A stretch of DNA of 64,000 bases from Candidatus Desulforudis audaxviator MP104C (GTDB lineage: Bacteria; Bacillota; Desulfotomaculia; Desulfotomaculales; Desulforudaceae), in NCBI RefSeq assembly GCF_000018425.1, contig NC_010424.1:2062501-2126500 (forward strand), in the 5' to 3' direction. The stretch's first letter is position 1; each line of letters opens with the position of its first letter. Both the position numbers and the translations under genes were made by a program. A model generated the notes under the pieces. It was not told the DNA's origin, did no database searches, and worked only from the letters and a program-made list of their open reading frames with translations. Of this stretch, positions 52,881 to 61,508 are shown piece by piece.

Positions 52881-53165
52881 TTATTCCAACACCCCGAGCA
52901 CGTCGTTCTCCCTGAGAATCAGGTACTCCTCACCGTCGATCTTGACTTCGTTGCCGGCATACTTGGAGTAAAGCACCTGGTCGCCGACCTTGAGGTCGAT
53001 GGCCACGCGCTGCCCGTTATCGAGCAGCCGTCCGGGCCCCACAGCCACCACCTCGCCCTTTTGCGGCTTTTCCTTGGCCGTGTCCGGCAGCACAATACCC
53101 CCCTTGGTCACCTCTTCCAGCGGCAGAGGCTTAATCACTACCCTTTCACCCAACGGCCTGATCAC
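52881..53165 (-). CDS. groS: co-chaperonin GroES
   Basis: 94 residues from the GTG at 53165, which follows AAAGGAGG; a longer frame upstream lies over the operator and is rejected. [20 protein letters not shown] opens the protein and [19 protein letters not shown] contains the mobile loop. First gene of groESL. Confidence 0.98.
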   Translation of the reverse strand: MIRPLGERVVIKPLPLEEVTKGGIVLPDTAKEKPQKGEVVAVGPGRLLDNGQRVAIDLKVGDQVLYSKYAGNEVKIDGEEYLILRENDVLGVLE

Positions 53166-53211
53166 TGGATACCCCTCCTTTAACTGTGACTGTAATTTGT
53201 GTTTCCTTCTG

Positions 53212-53238
53212 TTAGCACTCATCTGAAATGAGTGCTAA
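53212..53238 (-). promoter_or_regulatory. CIRCE operator (HrcA site)
   Basis: Perfect TTAGCACTC-N9-GAGTGCTAA about 46 bases upstream of the groES start. HrcA represses chaperonin operons through this element and is released by heat stress. Confidence 0.98.
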
Positions 53239-53431
53239 CACCCTTACCGGTATTATGATAAAGAAACCCAACAAATAAACGCAAACCCGCAAAATTAAGG
53301 AAATATGACCTGGCCTGGCCAATGAGGCCGATGTACGGCCATTAACTTTGCCGATCTACGATTTGCTTGAAATCCAAATTGTAGGGCCCTTCTCGATTAA
53401 GTATTTTTTCCGCTTGAAGAAATTTTATACA

Positions 53432-53458
53432 AAAACGGACCGTGTTGCGGTCCGTTTT
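53432..53458. terminator. bidirectional-looking terminator
   Basis: Perfect 11-bp stem AAAACGGACCG-TGTTG-CGGTCCGTTTT, with T-runs available on either strand. On the minus strand it follows the 65-residue gene. Confidence 0.85.
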
Positions 53459-53487
53459 GTGTAGGGGAGGTGGCCTTTGCCGGGAGG

Positions 53488-53685
53488 CTAGAAGCAGCCC
53501 AGTTCGCAGTTTATAACCTTGATCTTAAGCAGGTCCGCCGCCCGACCGATCACCTGCGGCGGCACGCCCAGATCGCGGGCCAACTTCCGGGCCAGCGTGC
53601 AGCTGATCGACCCCTCAGGCGCGGCTGATCGCACCGTCTCCAACACCTCGGGTCCGGGTTCCTCGAAACGGTACTCTTTTCTCAT
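53488..53685 (-). CDS. small protein with helix-turn-helix-like fold and C-terminal Cys pair
   Basis: 65 residues. The middle, CTLARKLARDLGVPPQVIGR, has the pattern of a helix-turn-helix. The C-terminus INCELGCF carries two Cys spaced by three. It is divergent from fdhD. Similar small proteins, I believe, occur near molybdenum/formate dehydrogenase genes, but I cannot confirm a family. The ribosome site before the ATG is weak (AGGGATGGCGC). Confidence 0.55.
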   Translation of the reverse strand: MRKEYRFEEPGPEVLETVRSAAPEGSISCTLARKLARDLGVPPQVIGRAADLLKIKVINCELGCF

Positions 53686-53778
53686 TGTGCGCCATCCCTT
53701 CCGCCGTTTTTGTTGTCACTAAAGCAATTACGTTTATAATAAGGAAAACACCTGGGCGAGTTCAAGGGGGGAGTAATT

Positions 53779-54525
53779 TTGAGCCGCGTCCCGATGACGT
53801 TGACCAACCTGCGCCCCATGCACCGTTTCAGCAGCCTGGAAAATGTCCACGGCTGGGACGAGATCGTGACCGAAGAGGAATTCGCAATCCACATCGACGG
53901 TCATGAATTCACCCGGCTCCTCTGCCTGCCGGCCGACCTGGAGTATTTGGCCGCAGGCCACCTGGCGCTGGCCGGACGCCTGACCGATCCCGGCGCAGTC
54001 GACCGGATCGAAGTGGATTTTTCGGAACGGGTTGTCCGGGTCTACACACGGGCCGGCGACAAGCCGGCACCCGCAGCGCAAACAGGGCGCCTCGAAATGA
54101 CGCCGGAGCAGGTCCGGGAATTCACCAAGCACCTGCCGGCCATGTCGGCCCTTTTTCAGCGCACCGGCGGGGTCCACTCCGGCGGGCTGGTCGGGGAAGG
54201 AAACCTGCTGTTCACAATGGAGGACACCGGCCGGCACAACGTGATGGACAAAATCTACGGCCGGTCGTTTCTGGAGGGTATTCCGCTCGGCGATAAGGCC
54301 CTCCTGTTCAGCGGGCGCAGCACGGCGGAAGTCCTGATGAAGCTGGAGCGGATGGGCATCCCGATGATCATCGCTCGCGGGGCGCCGACCACCATGGCGA
54401 TCGACCTGGCGGAGCGGGCGGGCATTACCCTGGCCGCTTACGCCCGGCCCGACCGGTTCAGCGTGTTCACCCATCCGGGGCGGATCATCGGCCCGCTCGC
54501 AGATCCAGAACCCGGCCCTCGGTGA
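53779..54525 (+). CDS. fdhD: FdhD-like sulfurtransferase lacking the CxxC motif
   Basis: FdhD passes sulfur to the molybdenum cofactor of formate dehydrogenase. This 248-residue protein has the family frame: HEFTRLLCLPADLEYLAAGH, TGGVHSGGLVGEGNLLFTME, the highly conserved EDTGRHNVMDKIYG and the C-terminal segment ARPDRFSVFTHPGRI. The loop near residue 95 that normally holds CG(V/L)CG reads KPAPAAQTGRLEMTPEQV and has no Cys. The sulfur-carrying pair is therefore missing. TTG start after GGGGGGAG. Confidence 0.85.
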   Translation: MSRVPMTLTNLRPMHRFSSLENVHGWDEIVTEEEFAIHIDGHEFTRLLCLPADLEYLAAGHLALAGRLTDPGAVDRIEVDFSERVVRVYTRAGDKPAPAAQTGRLEMTPEQVREFTKHLPAMSALFQRTGGVHSGGLVGEGNLLFTMEDTGRHNVMDKIYGRSFLEGIPLGDKALLFSGRSTAEVLMKLERMGIPMIIARGAPTTMAIDLAERAGITLAAYARPDRFSVFTHPGRIIGPLADPEPGPR

Positions 54526-55072
54526 CCACGTAGTCCACCGCCTCGTCGTGCGGGTCGGGGTAAACCGTCGGACAGATCTGAAAGTCATAGGCCAGGCCGA
54601 TCCGGACCGCCCGGTGCCCCACCCGGCGCAGGAACCGGTCGTAAAAACCGCCGCCGAACCCTAGGCGGTAGCCCTGATGGTCGAAGGCCACTCCCGGCAC
54701 CAGGATGCAGTCCAGAACCGCGTCGACTATTTCCTCGAAGTACCGCGGTTCGGGAACGCCGAACGCCCCCGGTTCGAGGCCTTCCGGGTAGGTAGTGATC
54801 CGGGCCGGGATCAGGCGCCGCCGCGCCCGGTCGGTGACCGGCACGGCCACCGTTTTCCCGGCGTCAAGCGCGGCGCGGATCAACGTCCCGGTCCCCACCT
54901 CGTTGCGCACGTCTACGTAGGCCAGCAGGCAACGCGCTTGCCGGAAGGCGGGCAGCTCCCGCACCCTGCGGGCGATCACCGCCCCGGCGTCAGCCGCCGC
55001 CGCTGGATCCAGGAGGCTGCGGGCCTTGAGCATCGCGGCCCGCAGTTCTTGTTTGCCGCACACGTCATTCAC
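54485..55072 (-). CDS. 5-formyltetrahydrofolate cyclo-ligase
   Basis: 195 residues from the GTG at 55072, which overlaps the tsaD stop. It converts 5-formyl-THF to methenyl-THF with ATP. Opening KQELRAAMLKARSLL, middle YVDVRNEVGTGTLIRAAL and the active-site motif GYRLGFGGGFYDRFL near residue 140 are diagnostic. Its 3' end overlaps the convergent fdhD gene by 41 bases. Probably translated by coupling with tsaD. Confidence 0.93.
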   Translation of the reverse strand: MNDVCGKQELRAAMLKARSLLDPAAAADAGAVIARRVRELPAFRQARCLLAYVDVRNEVGTGTLIRAALDAGKTVAVPVTDRARRRLIPARITTYPEGLEPGAFGVPEPRYFEEIVDAVLDCILVPGVAFDHQGYRLGFGGGFYDRFLRRVGHRAVRIGLAYDFQICPTVYPDPHDEAVDYVVTEGRVLDLRAGR

Positions 55073-56081
55073 AGCCCAGACCAAGCCCGGCCAGGGCGTT
55101 TAAAGTCAGGGGGGACGAATCCCCGTGCAGGTAGCGGTAGTAACCGGCGCAGGCGACCATGGCCGCGTTGTCGGTGCAGAATACGGGCGGCGGCACGGTG
55201 ACGCCGAAACCCTCTGCCGCCGCCCGCCGCTCCAACTCCCGGGCCAGCACGCGGTTGGCGGCCACCCCGCCGGCCAGCAGGATGCGGGCCGGGCGGTGGA
55301 CTCGCGCCGCGGCCAGTACCTTGTCCACCAGCACGCCCACCACCGCCTCCTGAAAACCGGCCGCCACGTCGGCCTCGGCCACTTTCCGGCCCTCGCGCCG
55401 CGCCCGGTCCAGGTAGTTGATCACCGCCGTTTTCAGGCCGCTGAAGCTGAAGTCCAGGGTGCCCTCCTCCAGGTAGGCGCGGGGAAAAGGCACCGCCTCC
55501 GGGTCCCCCTCCCGGGCCAGCTTTTCGATGAGCGGGCCGCCCGGATAACCCAGTTCCAGGACCCGGGCCACCTTGTCGAAGGCCTCGCCCGCGGCGTCAT
55601 CACGGGTACGACCCAGAAGACGGTACTCGCCGAGCCGCGTGATGAGCACAAGATCGGTGTGCCCGCCGGATACGATCAGGCAGAGCAGGGGAAAGGGCAG
55701 GTCGGGTGCTACCAGAAAGTTCGCGTAAATGTGGGCCTCCAGGTGGTTGATGCCGAACAGGGGGATGTCCAGTGCATAGGCGATGGTCTTGGCCGCCATC
55801 AACCCCACCAAAAGCGACCCGGCCAGACCCGGGCCGTAGGTGACCGCGACCCCGTCGAGATCCCGGAAAGAGACATCGGCTTCCTCCAGCGCCTGCCGGA
55901 TGACGGGGTTTATGCTCTCCAGGTGGCGGCGGGAGGCCACCTCGGGGACGACACCGCCGAACTTGCCGTGCAGGTCAAACTGCGAAGCGATGGTGTTGGA
56001 ACGGACCAGATGACCGTTCTCCACCACCGCCGCCGCAGTCTCGTCGCAGGAGGTTTCCACGCCCAGCAAGATCACGCTCAT
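55065..56081 (-). CDS. tsaD: tRNA t6A37 threonylcarbamoyltransferase TsaD
   Basis: 338 residues, ASKHA fold. It transfers threonylcarbamoyl to A37 of ANN-decoding tRNAs with TsaB and TsaE. Signatures are LGVETSCDETAAAVVENGHL, the metal-binding GINHLEAHIYANFL near residue 110 and CLIVSGGHTDLVLI. ATP-site residues are in AGGVAANRVLARELE and CTDNAAMVACAGYYR. The partner genes tsaB and tsaE are also in the window, at 57.8-59.0 kb. Confidence 0.98.
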   Translation of the reverse strand: MSVILLGVETSCDETAAAVVENGHLVRSNTIASQFDLHGKFGGVVPEVASRRHLESINPVIRQALEEADVSFRDLDGVAVTYGPGLAGSLLVGLMAAKTIAYALDIPLFGINHLEAHIYANFLVAPDLPFPLLCLIVSGGHTDLVLITRLGEYRLLGRTRDDAAGEAFDKVARVLELGYPGGPLIEKLAREGDPEAVPFPRAYLEEGTLDFSFSGLKTAVINYLDRARREGRKVAEADVAAGFQEAVVGVLVDKVLAAARVHRPARILLAGGVAANRVLARELERRAAAEGFGVTVPPPVFCTDNAAMVACAGYYRYLHGDSSPLTLNALAGLGLGCE

Positions 56082-56627
56082 GGGTTTAGTTTACCAAACC
56101 GGGAACCCCTTTACAATTAAACAATTAAGATAAAAAGACCGTTTGTCTGTCGCGGCCGCTCCCCGAAACGGTTTTCGGTACTTATCTGCCCGTCCCCGGG
56201 CGTCCCCAGCTTCGAGCGCTACTTGTCGCCCTTGGCCTTCATTTCCCTTCTCTCAACATCGTGCCTGGCCATGCGAGCGAACAGGGAGGCCAGAGTCTGC
56301 CTTTCATTTTCGGATTATGTCTTTCCAGGCGGGCCATCCCGATTCGATTTTTACCGACTTCTCCTCCGGTTTAAAGTCTCTTCCTAGTTTTGCGTCGCCG
56401 GGGATCCTTTATGCGATATGGAACCGTTTTTTGCCCTTTTACGCGTTGAACAAAATTTTTTACTAGTAAGTTGCTTTTTACTGTTAACTGGGGTATACTG
56501 ATACTGCCTCTAAAGGTTTCAACCTTGTGGTGGATCACCGAAAAGCTATCTCTTCCCGGGGGGAGCTCGTCAGGTGGACCCAGGTGGACTTTGGAGAGAC
56601 TCAATAATCTGAGGGGAGATACTTTTC
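56082..56627 (+). other. intergenic region with promoter for the zinc-ribbon gene
   Basis: About 545 bases without a supported gene. A promoter lies at 56471-56499 and a leader of about 120 bases follows. No known RNA family was recognised. Confidence 0.5.
56471..56499 (+). promoter_or_regulatory. promoter of the CxxC zinc-ribbon gene
   Basis: TTGCTT (56471-56476), 17-bp spacer, TATACT (56494-56499). Confidence 0.65.
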
Positions 56628-56924
56628 GTGTTCCAGGACAAGACACTGCAGTGCAGAGACTGTGGGGCTGACTTCGTGTTCACCGTCGGTGAGCAAGAGT
56701 TCTACGCCGACAAGGGTTTCGAGAATCTGCCGGCCCGGTGCCCGGAGTGCCGTGCGGCCAGAAGGCAGAACCGCAGAGGTTTCGGCGGGCAGCCTCGGCA
56801 AATGTACCCGGCGGTCTGTGCAAGCTGCGGGGTGGAAACCGAGGTTCCTTTCGAGCCGACCGGTGTGAAGCCCGTTTATTGCAGGGATTGCTTCCAGGCC
56901 AACCGTCAGTACGGCAGCCGGTAA
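56628..56924 (+). CDS. CxxC-x17-CxxC zinc-ribbon protein
   Basis: A 98-residue protein with two zinc modules. The first is LQCRDCGADFVFT with RCPECRAARRQNR; the second is VCASCGVETEVPFEPTGVKP with YCRDCFQ. The repeat QEFYADKGFENLPARCPECR is typical of this family of small zinc proteins in anaerobes. GTG start follows GAGGGGAG. Role unknown; nucleic-acid binding is likely. Confidence 0.9.
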   Translation: MFQDKTLQCRDCGADFVFTVGEQEFYADKGFENLPARCPECRAARRQNRRGFGGQPRQMYPAVCASCGVETEVPFEPTGVKPVYCRDCFQANRQYGSR

Positions 56925-56963
56925 GCATTATCCGACAGAAAAAAATGACATTTTGACTCGACT

Positions 56964-56997
56964 GACCGGCGCCAATGGTACCGGTCTTTATTTTTTA
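56964..56997 (+). terminator. terminator of the zinc-ribbon gene
   Basis: GACCGG (56964-56969) pairs with CCGGTC (56981-56986), followed by TTTATTTTTT. A second hairpin, AGCCCCCGC with GCGGGGGCT, follows at 57006-57029. Confidence 0.8.
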
Positions 56998-57057
56998 AAT
57001 TTTTAAGCCCCCGCGCGTAGGCGGGGGCTCCGGCATGGAAGAGGCGGCGAACTATCA

Positions 57058-57210
57058 TTAGTATGCCCCCTCCCAGAAATTTATCCGCCGGGCCAGAACC
57101 AATACCGCGCCGTCCCGGCGGTGCACCCGTCCCGTCACCTCCACCGGCTCGGAAGCGGTGAACAAAATCCAGCCGCTTTCCGACTTTAAAGTCGCTTTAA
57201 ACCACTTTGC
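57058..57210 (-). pseudogene. possible OB-fold-like gene fragment
   Basis: A minus-strand frame reads KWFKATLKSESGWILFTASE then PVEVTGRVHRRDGAVLVLAR and ends INFWEGAY. The strand pattern suggests a nucleic-acid-binding OB-fold end. No start codon or ribosome site fits this frame, so it is a fragment at best. Confidence 0.3.
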
Positions 57211-57343
57211 GGCCTGAAACGAGTTGTTACATCCATTGTCGAAACGGCAAGATCTAAACGTAAATAGCAGTAAGAACGCGTGCCACCGCTAAAAAAATTA
57301 CCCCCTGGGTCCAGGAGGCACCCTGCCAACCAACCGGCCCGTT

Positions 57344-57832
57344 CTATTTCAGGAAGGTCCGCTTCAGGTCGTCTTTCCACATGATGATGGCGTCCTCGTT
57401 GTTGTCCTGGTAGTACTTGGGGCGGATGCCGCGCTCCTCGAATCCGAGATCCTTGTACAGGTGCCGGGCGGGCTGGTTCGAGGGGCGCACCTCCAGGGTC
57501 ATCCGTTTCGCCCCCCGGAGCACGGCCCGGCGCATCAACTCCAGCATCAGGCCCCGGCCGATACCCCGGTCCCGGTAAATCGGGTGTACGGCGACGTTGG
57601 TGATGTGGGCGTCGTCCAGCACCATCCACATGCCCCCGTAACCCACCACTTTGTGATTCACAACGGCCACCACATATTCGGCCAGTTCATTGTAAAGGAT
57701 CTCAAACTCAAAGGTCTGCCGGGGCCAGGGAGTAGGAAAGGAGTACTCCTCGATGACCAAAACCTGGTCCAGATGCTGCAAGGTCAGGTTGTCAAACCGC
57801 ACTCCGGGCAGGGGCCGGGACGTCATCGCCAA
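57344..57832 (-). CDS. rimI: ribosomal-protein-alanine N-acetyltransferase RimI
   Basis: A 162-residue GNAT acetyltransferase. VIEEYSFPTPWPRQTFEFEI near residue 26 is the RimI substrate loop, HPIYRDRGIGRGLMLELMRR near 82 binds acetyl-CoA, and HLYKDLGFEERGIRPKYYQD completes the fold. It overlaps tsaB by ten bases, the usual tsaE-tsaB-rimI arrangement. Confidence 0.95.
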   Translation of the reverse strand: MAMTSRPLPGVRFDNLTLQHLDQVLVIEEYSFPTPWPRQTFEFEILYNELAEYVVAVVNHKVVGYGGMWMVLDDAHITNVAVHPIYRDRGIGRGLMLELMRRAVLRGAKRMTLEVRPSNQPARHLYKDLGFEERGIRPKYYQDNNEDAIIMWKDDLKRTFLK

Positions 57833-58539
57833 CTCTCCTCACCCCCCGCTTTCTGCTGCCAGACCAGTTCGGCCGCCGGCGGGCTGATGTACTCCGGGAC
57901 GAGGGAGAAGGCCTCCCGGCCCCGGCCCTCCCGCAGCGCTTCACGCCCTACCCAGGCGACCACCGCACCCCGCGGGTAATTACCCGCCGGGGTGCAGAAG
58001 CGGGCCCTTTCGCCCAGTTCGCCCCGGATCAGGTCGTCGTACAACTCCGCACCCTCGCCGACAAACACCTGGGGCTCGGCGGCGTCTTTAATAATCCCAA
58101 GCAACCGGCCGATTTCCAGCGCGGCCGGCGGGAACACGTTGTCCGGGGCCCCGCCCCCGCAATCGTAGAGGGCGGCGTAGACCTCGCCGCGGCGCGCCGG
58201 CACCAGCGCCCAGACCCGCCGGGCCCCACAAAGCGGGTACACCAGCACATCCAGCGAGGACACACCCACCACCGGAATATCAAGGACCTGGGCCAGGGTT
58301 CGGGCCGTGGTCAGGCCGACCCGTAGGCCGGTAAAGGAACCGGGACCGGCGGAAACAGCCACGCCGTCCAGGTTCCCCTTCAACAGACCGGCATCGTCCA
58401 ACAGCTCCTCAATCAGCGGCAGCAACCGCACGGAATGGATTTTTTGTCCGCGGACCGACCGCTCGGCCAAAACCCCGTCCGAGCCGGCGAGACCGACGGT
58501 GCAAAACGGTCCCGAGGTATCGATACCCAGGACGTTCAT
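57823..58539 (-). CDS. tsaB: t6A biosynthesis protein TsaB
   Basis: 238 residues from the ATG at 58539. ASKHA-fold partner that dimerises with TsaD. Signatures are VLGIDTSGPFCTVGL at the N-terminus and VAVSAGPGSFTGLRVGLTTA near residue 62. It overlaps tsaE by four bases and rimI by ten. Confidence 0.96.
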   Translation of the reverse strand: MNVLGIDTSGPFCTVGLAGSDGVLAERSVRGQKIHSVRLLPLIEELLDDAGLLKGNLDGVAVSAGPGSFTGLRVGLTTARTLAQVLDIPVVGVSSLDVLVYPLCGARRVWALVPARRGEVYAALYDCGGGAPDNVFPPAALEIGRLLGIIKDAAEPQVFVGEGAELYDDLIRGELGERARFCTPAGNYPRGAVVAWVGREALREGRGREAFSLVPEYISPPAAELVWQQKAGGEESWR

Positions 58540-59012
58540 AGCTTCCGTTTCAACTCCTCCACCAAGGCGCGGTAACGGGCGCCCCGCGGCACAAAACTTA
58601 ACCGGCGTTTGTTCTCGCCGCCGTAGTCGAGCACGATGTCGAGACGCTCGGCGGGCAGGGCCGGGTCCACCCGGTCGGCCCATTCCACCAGGACCACCCC
58701 GTCGCCGGCGAGGTACTCCTCCGCGCCCAACAGGTTCAGGTCTGCGGGTCCGTGCAGGCGGTAGGCGTCAAAGTGGTAAAACGGCACCCGCCCCCGGTAC
58801 TCCCGGATCAGAATGAAGGTCGGGCTGACCACCGCTTCGGTCACCCCAAGCCCCCGGGCCACGCCTTGGGCCAGTGCCGTCTTGCCGGCCCCCAGCGGAC
58901 CGTAGATGCAAATCAAATCACCCGGCTCCAAGAGCCGGCCGAGTTCCTCGCCCACCTGCCGGGTCTTTTCCACCGCGTCCGTCGTCAGCGCCAGCGTCGT
59001 TTCTCTACGCAT
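58536..59012 (-). CDS. tsaE: t6A biosynthesis ATPase TsaE
   Basis: 158 residues. P-loop ATPase that recycles the TsaB-TsaD complex. The Walker A is IYGPLGAGKTALAQGVARGL near residue 33, with SPTFILIREY and FYHFDAYRLHG following, and VVLVEWADRVD as the later motif. ATG at 59012 is chosen; a GTG at 59021 overlapping the thiL stop is also possible. Confidence 0.96.
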   Translation of the reverse strand: MRRETTLALTTDAVEKTRQVGEELGRLLEPGDLICIYGPLGAGKTALAQGVARGLGVTEAVVSPTFILIREYRGRVPFYHFDAYRLHGPADLNLLGAEEYLAGDGVVLVEWADRVDPALPAERLDIVLDYGGENKRRLSFVPRGARYRALVEELKRKL

Positions 59013-59017
59013 GTGCT

Positions 59018-60031
59018 TCACGGTTCGGTCCCGAAGGCGTCGTAACCCCCGGGAACCAGGGGGCGCCCAGCGCCCGCCGCGTCTTCGAGCCACAGCCCCT
59101 CTCCGGGACCGAGCACTTCCCCGATCCAGGTCACCGGCCAGCCCGCCGCCGCCATTTCTCTTTCCAGGCCGGCGGCCGCTCCGGGGCGCACCGTGAACAG
59201 GAGTTCGTAGTCCTCGCCCCCGAAGAGCGCCCACTCCAGGGGGTCTTTGCCGGTAAGGATTCCCAACCGCCGCACCTCCGGGGAGAGCGGCACCCGGTCG
59301 GCCAGGAGTCGCGCACCCACGCCGCCGGCCGTACAGATGTGGGCCACGGTCAAGGCTAAGCCGTCGCTGATGTCCTCGGCGGCGCTGACCACCCCGCTGG
59401 CGGCGAGCAAGCCGCCGGCCACCACCCGGGGTTCCGGGCTCAAGTGCGCTTTTTTCAACCGGTCTTCCACCTCCGGCGGGCAGGCCGGATGCGGGTTTTG
59501 AAACAAGAACAGCCCGGCAGCGCTCGCCCCCAGGCTGCCGGTGACGTAGAACAGGTCTCCCGACACGGCGCCCTTGCGGTACAGCACCCGCTCCCGCCCG
59601 GCGAGACCCAAAAGGGCCACTGTAATCACGAGCCCGTGCGGGTGACGTACGGTGTCGCCTCCGACCAGGGTAACGCCGTACCGGGCCGCTGTACCGGCGA
59701 GTCCCGCATACAAATCGTCGATGTCCGCCACCGCGGTTTCCGCCGGGGCCGCCAGGCTCACGACCGCATACACCGGCCGGCCGCCCATGGCAGCGACGTC
59801 ACTCAGGTTTACAGCCATGGCCTTGGCGCCCAGATCCCGCATCGAGCCGTAGGCCCTGGAAAAATGAACTTCCTCCACCAGGGTGTCCACGGTGAACAGC
59901 AATAGTTCTTTACCGCCCAGATCGAGCACGGCGGCGTCGTCTCCGGCGCCCCGGACTACACCGGGGCCCCGGGCAAGCCGCCCGAGGAGCCGCTCCACCA
60001 GCCCCGACTCGCCGACATCCGCCAAGCGCAT
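59018..60031 (-). CDS. thiL: thiamine-monophosphate kinase ThiL
   Basis: 337 residues from the ATG at 60031. It phosphorylates TMP to TPP. ATP and Mg sites are VRGAGDDAAVLDLGGKELLL near residue 27, VNLSDVAAMGGRPVYAVVSL near 75 and TLVGGDTVRHP near 121; AEDISDGLALTVAHIC follows near 213. It lies just upstream of tsaE, and thiC is about 180 bases away on the same strand. Confidence 0.96.
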   Translation of the reverse strand: MRLADVGESGLVERLLGRLARGPGVVRGAGDDAAVLDLGGKELLLFTVDTLVEEVHFSRAYGSMRDLGAKAMAVNLSDVAAMGGRPVYAVVSLAAPAETAVADIDDLYAGLAGTAARYGVTLVGGDTVRHPHGLVITVALLGLAGRERVLYRKGAVSGDLFYVTGSLGASAAGLFLFQNPHPACPPEVEDRLKKAHLSPEPRVVAGGLLAASGVVSAAEDISDGLALTVAHICTAGGVGARLLADRVPLSPEVRRLGILTGKDPLEWALFGGEDYELLFTVRPGAAAGLEREMAAAGWPVTWIGEVLGPGEGLWLEDAAGAGRPLVPGGYDAFGTEP

Positions 60032-60209
60032 TACACAAACACCACCGCGGCGGGAAATCCCGCCATTATACCTAGAAGAACATTCTGGGAAAGAAGGCGG
60101 ATTCCTTCGGGCATTTGAACGCCGCTCAAAATACATTATGCTCCGGGCCAGTTCGTTCTACCACGAACACAGAGTGCGGAAGACGTCGTTTTTCGGGCCT
60201 GCACCGGGC

Positions 60210-61508
60210 CTAGCAGTTCTCGTAGTCCTTACCCAGGTACTCTCCCACCAGCTTCATCGCGCAGAATTCCCCGCACATGGTGCAACCCGCGAATTTTTCC
60301 GGGTTCCGTTCGGTATGGTAGCGACGCGCCTTTTCGGGATCGATCGCCAACTCGATCTGCTTTTCCCAGTCCAGGGCCTTGCGGGCCCGGGACATCCTCT
60401 CGTCCCATTCCCGCGCGCCCGGAACCCTCTTCACCAGGTCGGCAGCGTGACCGGCGATCCGCGTGGCGATCACTCCCTCCCGGACATCCTCCACGGTGGG
60501 CAGGCCCAGGTGTTCAGCAGGGGTGACGTAGCAGAGGAAATCGGCCCCGGCCATCGCGGCCACCGCCCCCCCGATGGCGGCCGTGATGTGGTCGTACCCG
60601 GGAGCCACGTCGGTCACCAGGGGACCCAGGACGTAAAAGGGCGCCCCCTTGCAAAGCCGCTTCTGCAGTTGCACGTTCATAATGATCTGGTCCAGGGGCA
60701 CGTGCCCCGGCCCCTCGACGAAAACCTGTACTCCCGCCTCCCGGCAACGGTCGACAAGCTCACCAAGAATCAAAAGTTCCTGGACCTGGGCCCGGTCGGT
60801 GGCGTCGGCCTGACAGCCCGGCCGCATCCCGTCCCCCAGGCTTAAGGCCACGTCGTAGGCCAGGCAGATTTCGAGCAGGCGGTCAAACTCCTTGTAAAAC
60901 GGGTTTTCCCGGTCGTTGTGCAGCATCCAGCCGGTGAGGAAGGAGCCTCCACGGCTGACGATGTCCGTCAGGCGTCCCTGCTTTCGGAGCCGGTCCAGAC
61001 TCTCCAGGGTCACCCCGGCATGAATGGTGAAAAAGTCCACGCCGTCCTTGGCCTGACGTTCAACCACTTCGAACAATTCATCCTCGCGCATGGCGACGAT
61101 GGCCCCGTACCGCTCTTTGGCCTCGATCGCCGCCTGGTAAATCGGCACCGTACCCACCGGCACCGGGCAGGACGCCAGAATCTCCCGCCGGCACCGGTCC
61201 AGGTCGCCGCCCGTACTCAGGTCCATCACCGCGTCGGCACCGGCGTCCAGGGCCACCCGGAGTTTCACCCGGTGATCGTCCAGCGCGGACTGCTTCGGGG
61301 AGGTGCCAATATTGGCGTTCACCTTGGTCCGTAGTCCGGTCCCGATTCCGACGGCCTTCAGGTTCTTCCGCCGCATGTTCGCCGGAATGACGATGGTGCC
61401 CGCCGCCACCCCCTGAAGAACCGGCTCCACAGGGTAGCCCTCATCCCGGGCCACCTGTTCCATCTCGGGCGTGACCGTGCCCTGCCAGGCCGCCAGCATC
61501 TGGTTCAT
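60210..61508 (-). CDS. thiC: phosphomethylpyrimidine synthase ThiC
   Basis: 432 residues. It rearranges AIR to HMP-phosphate by radical SAM chemistry. The noncanonical cluster motif is [11 protein letters not shown] near residue 412. [20 protein letters not shown] and [15 protein letters not shown] are diagnostic. It is of the short bacterial type without the long N-terminal domain. It abuts the ThiD2-ThiE gene and shares its TPP riboswitch. Confidence 0.98.
   Translation of the reverse strand: MNQMLAAWQGTVTPEMEQVARDEGYPVEPVLQGVAAGTIVIPANMRRKNLKAVGIGTGLRTKVNANIGTSPKQSALDDHRVKLRVALDAGADAVMDLSTGGDLDRCRREILASCPVPVGTVPIYQAAIEAKERYGAIVAMREDELFEVVERQAKDGVDFFTIHAGVTLESLDRLRKQGRLTDIVSRGGSFLTGWMLHNDRENPFYKEFDRLLEICLAYDVALSLGDGMRPGCQADATDRAQVQELLILGELVDRCREAGVQVFVEGPGHVPLDQIIMNVQLQKRLCKGAPFYVLGPLVTDVAPGYDHITAAIGGAVAAMAGADFLCYVTPAEHLGLPTVEDVREGVIATRIAGHAADLVKRVPGAREWDERMSRARKALDWEKQIELAIDPEKARRYHTERNPEKFAGCTMCGEFCAMKLVGEYLGKDYENC

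Noticed and set aside
53241-53285. groESL -10/-35 upstream of CIRCE
   Set aside because: Candidate hexamers (TTGCGT, TATCAT) are too weak to report as a promoter.
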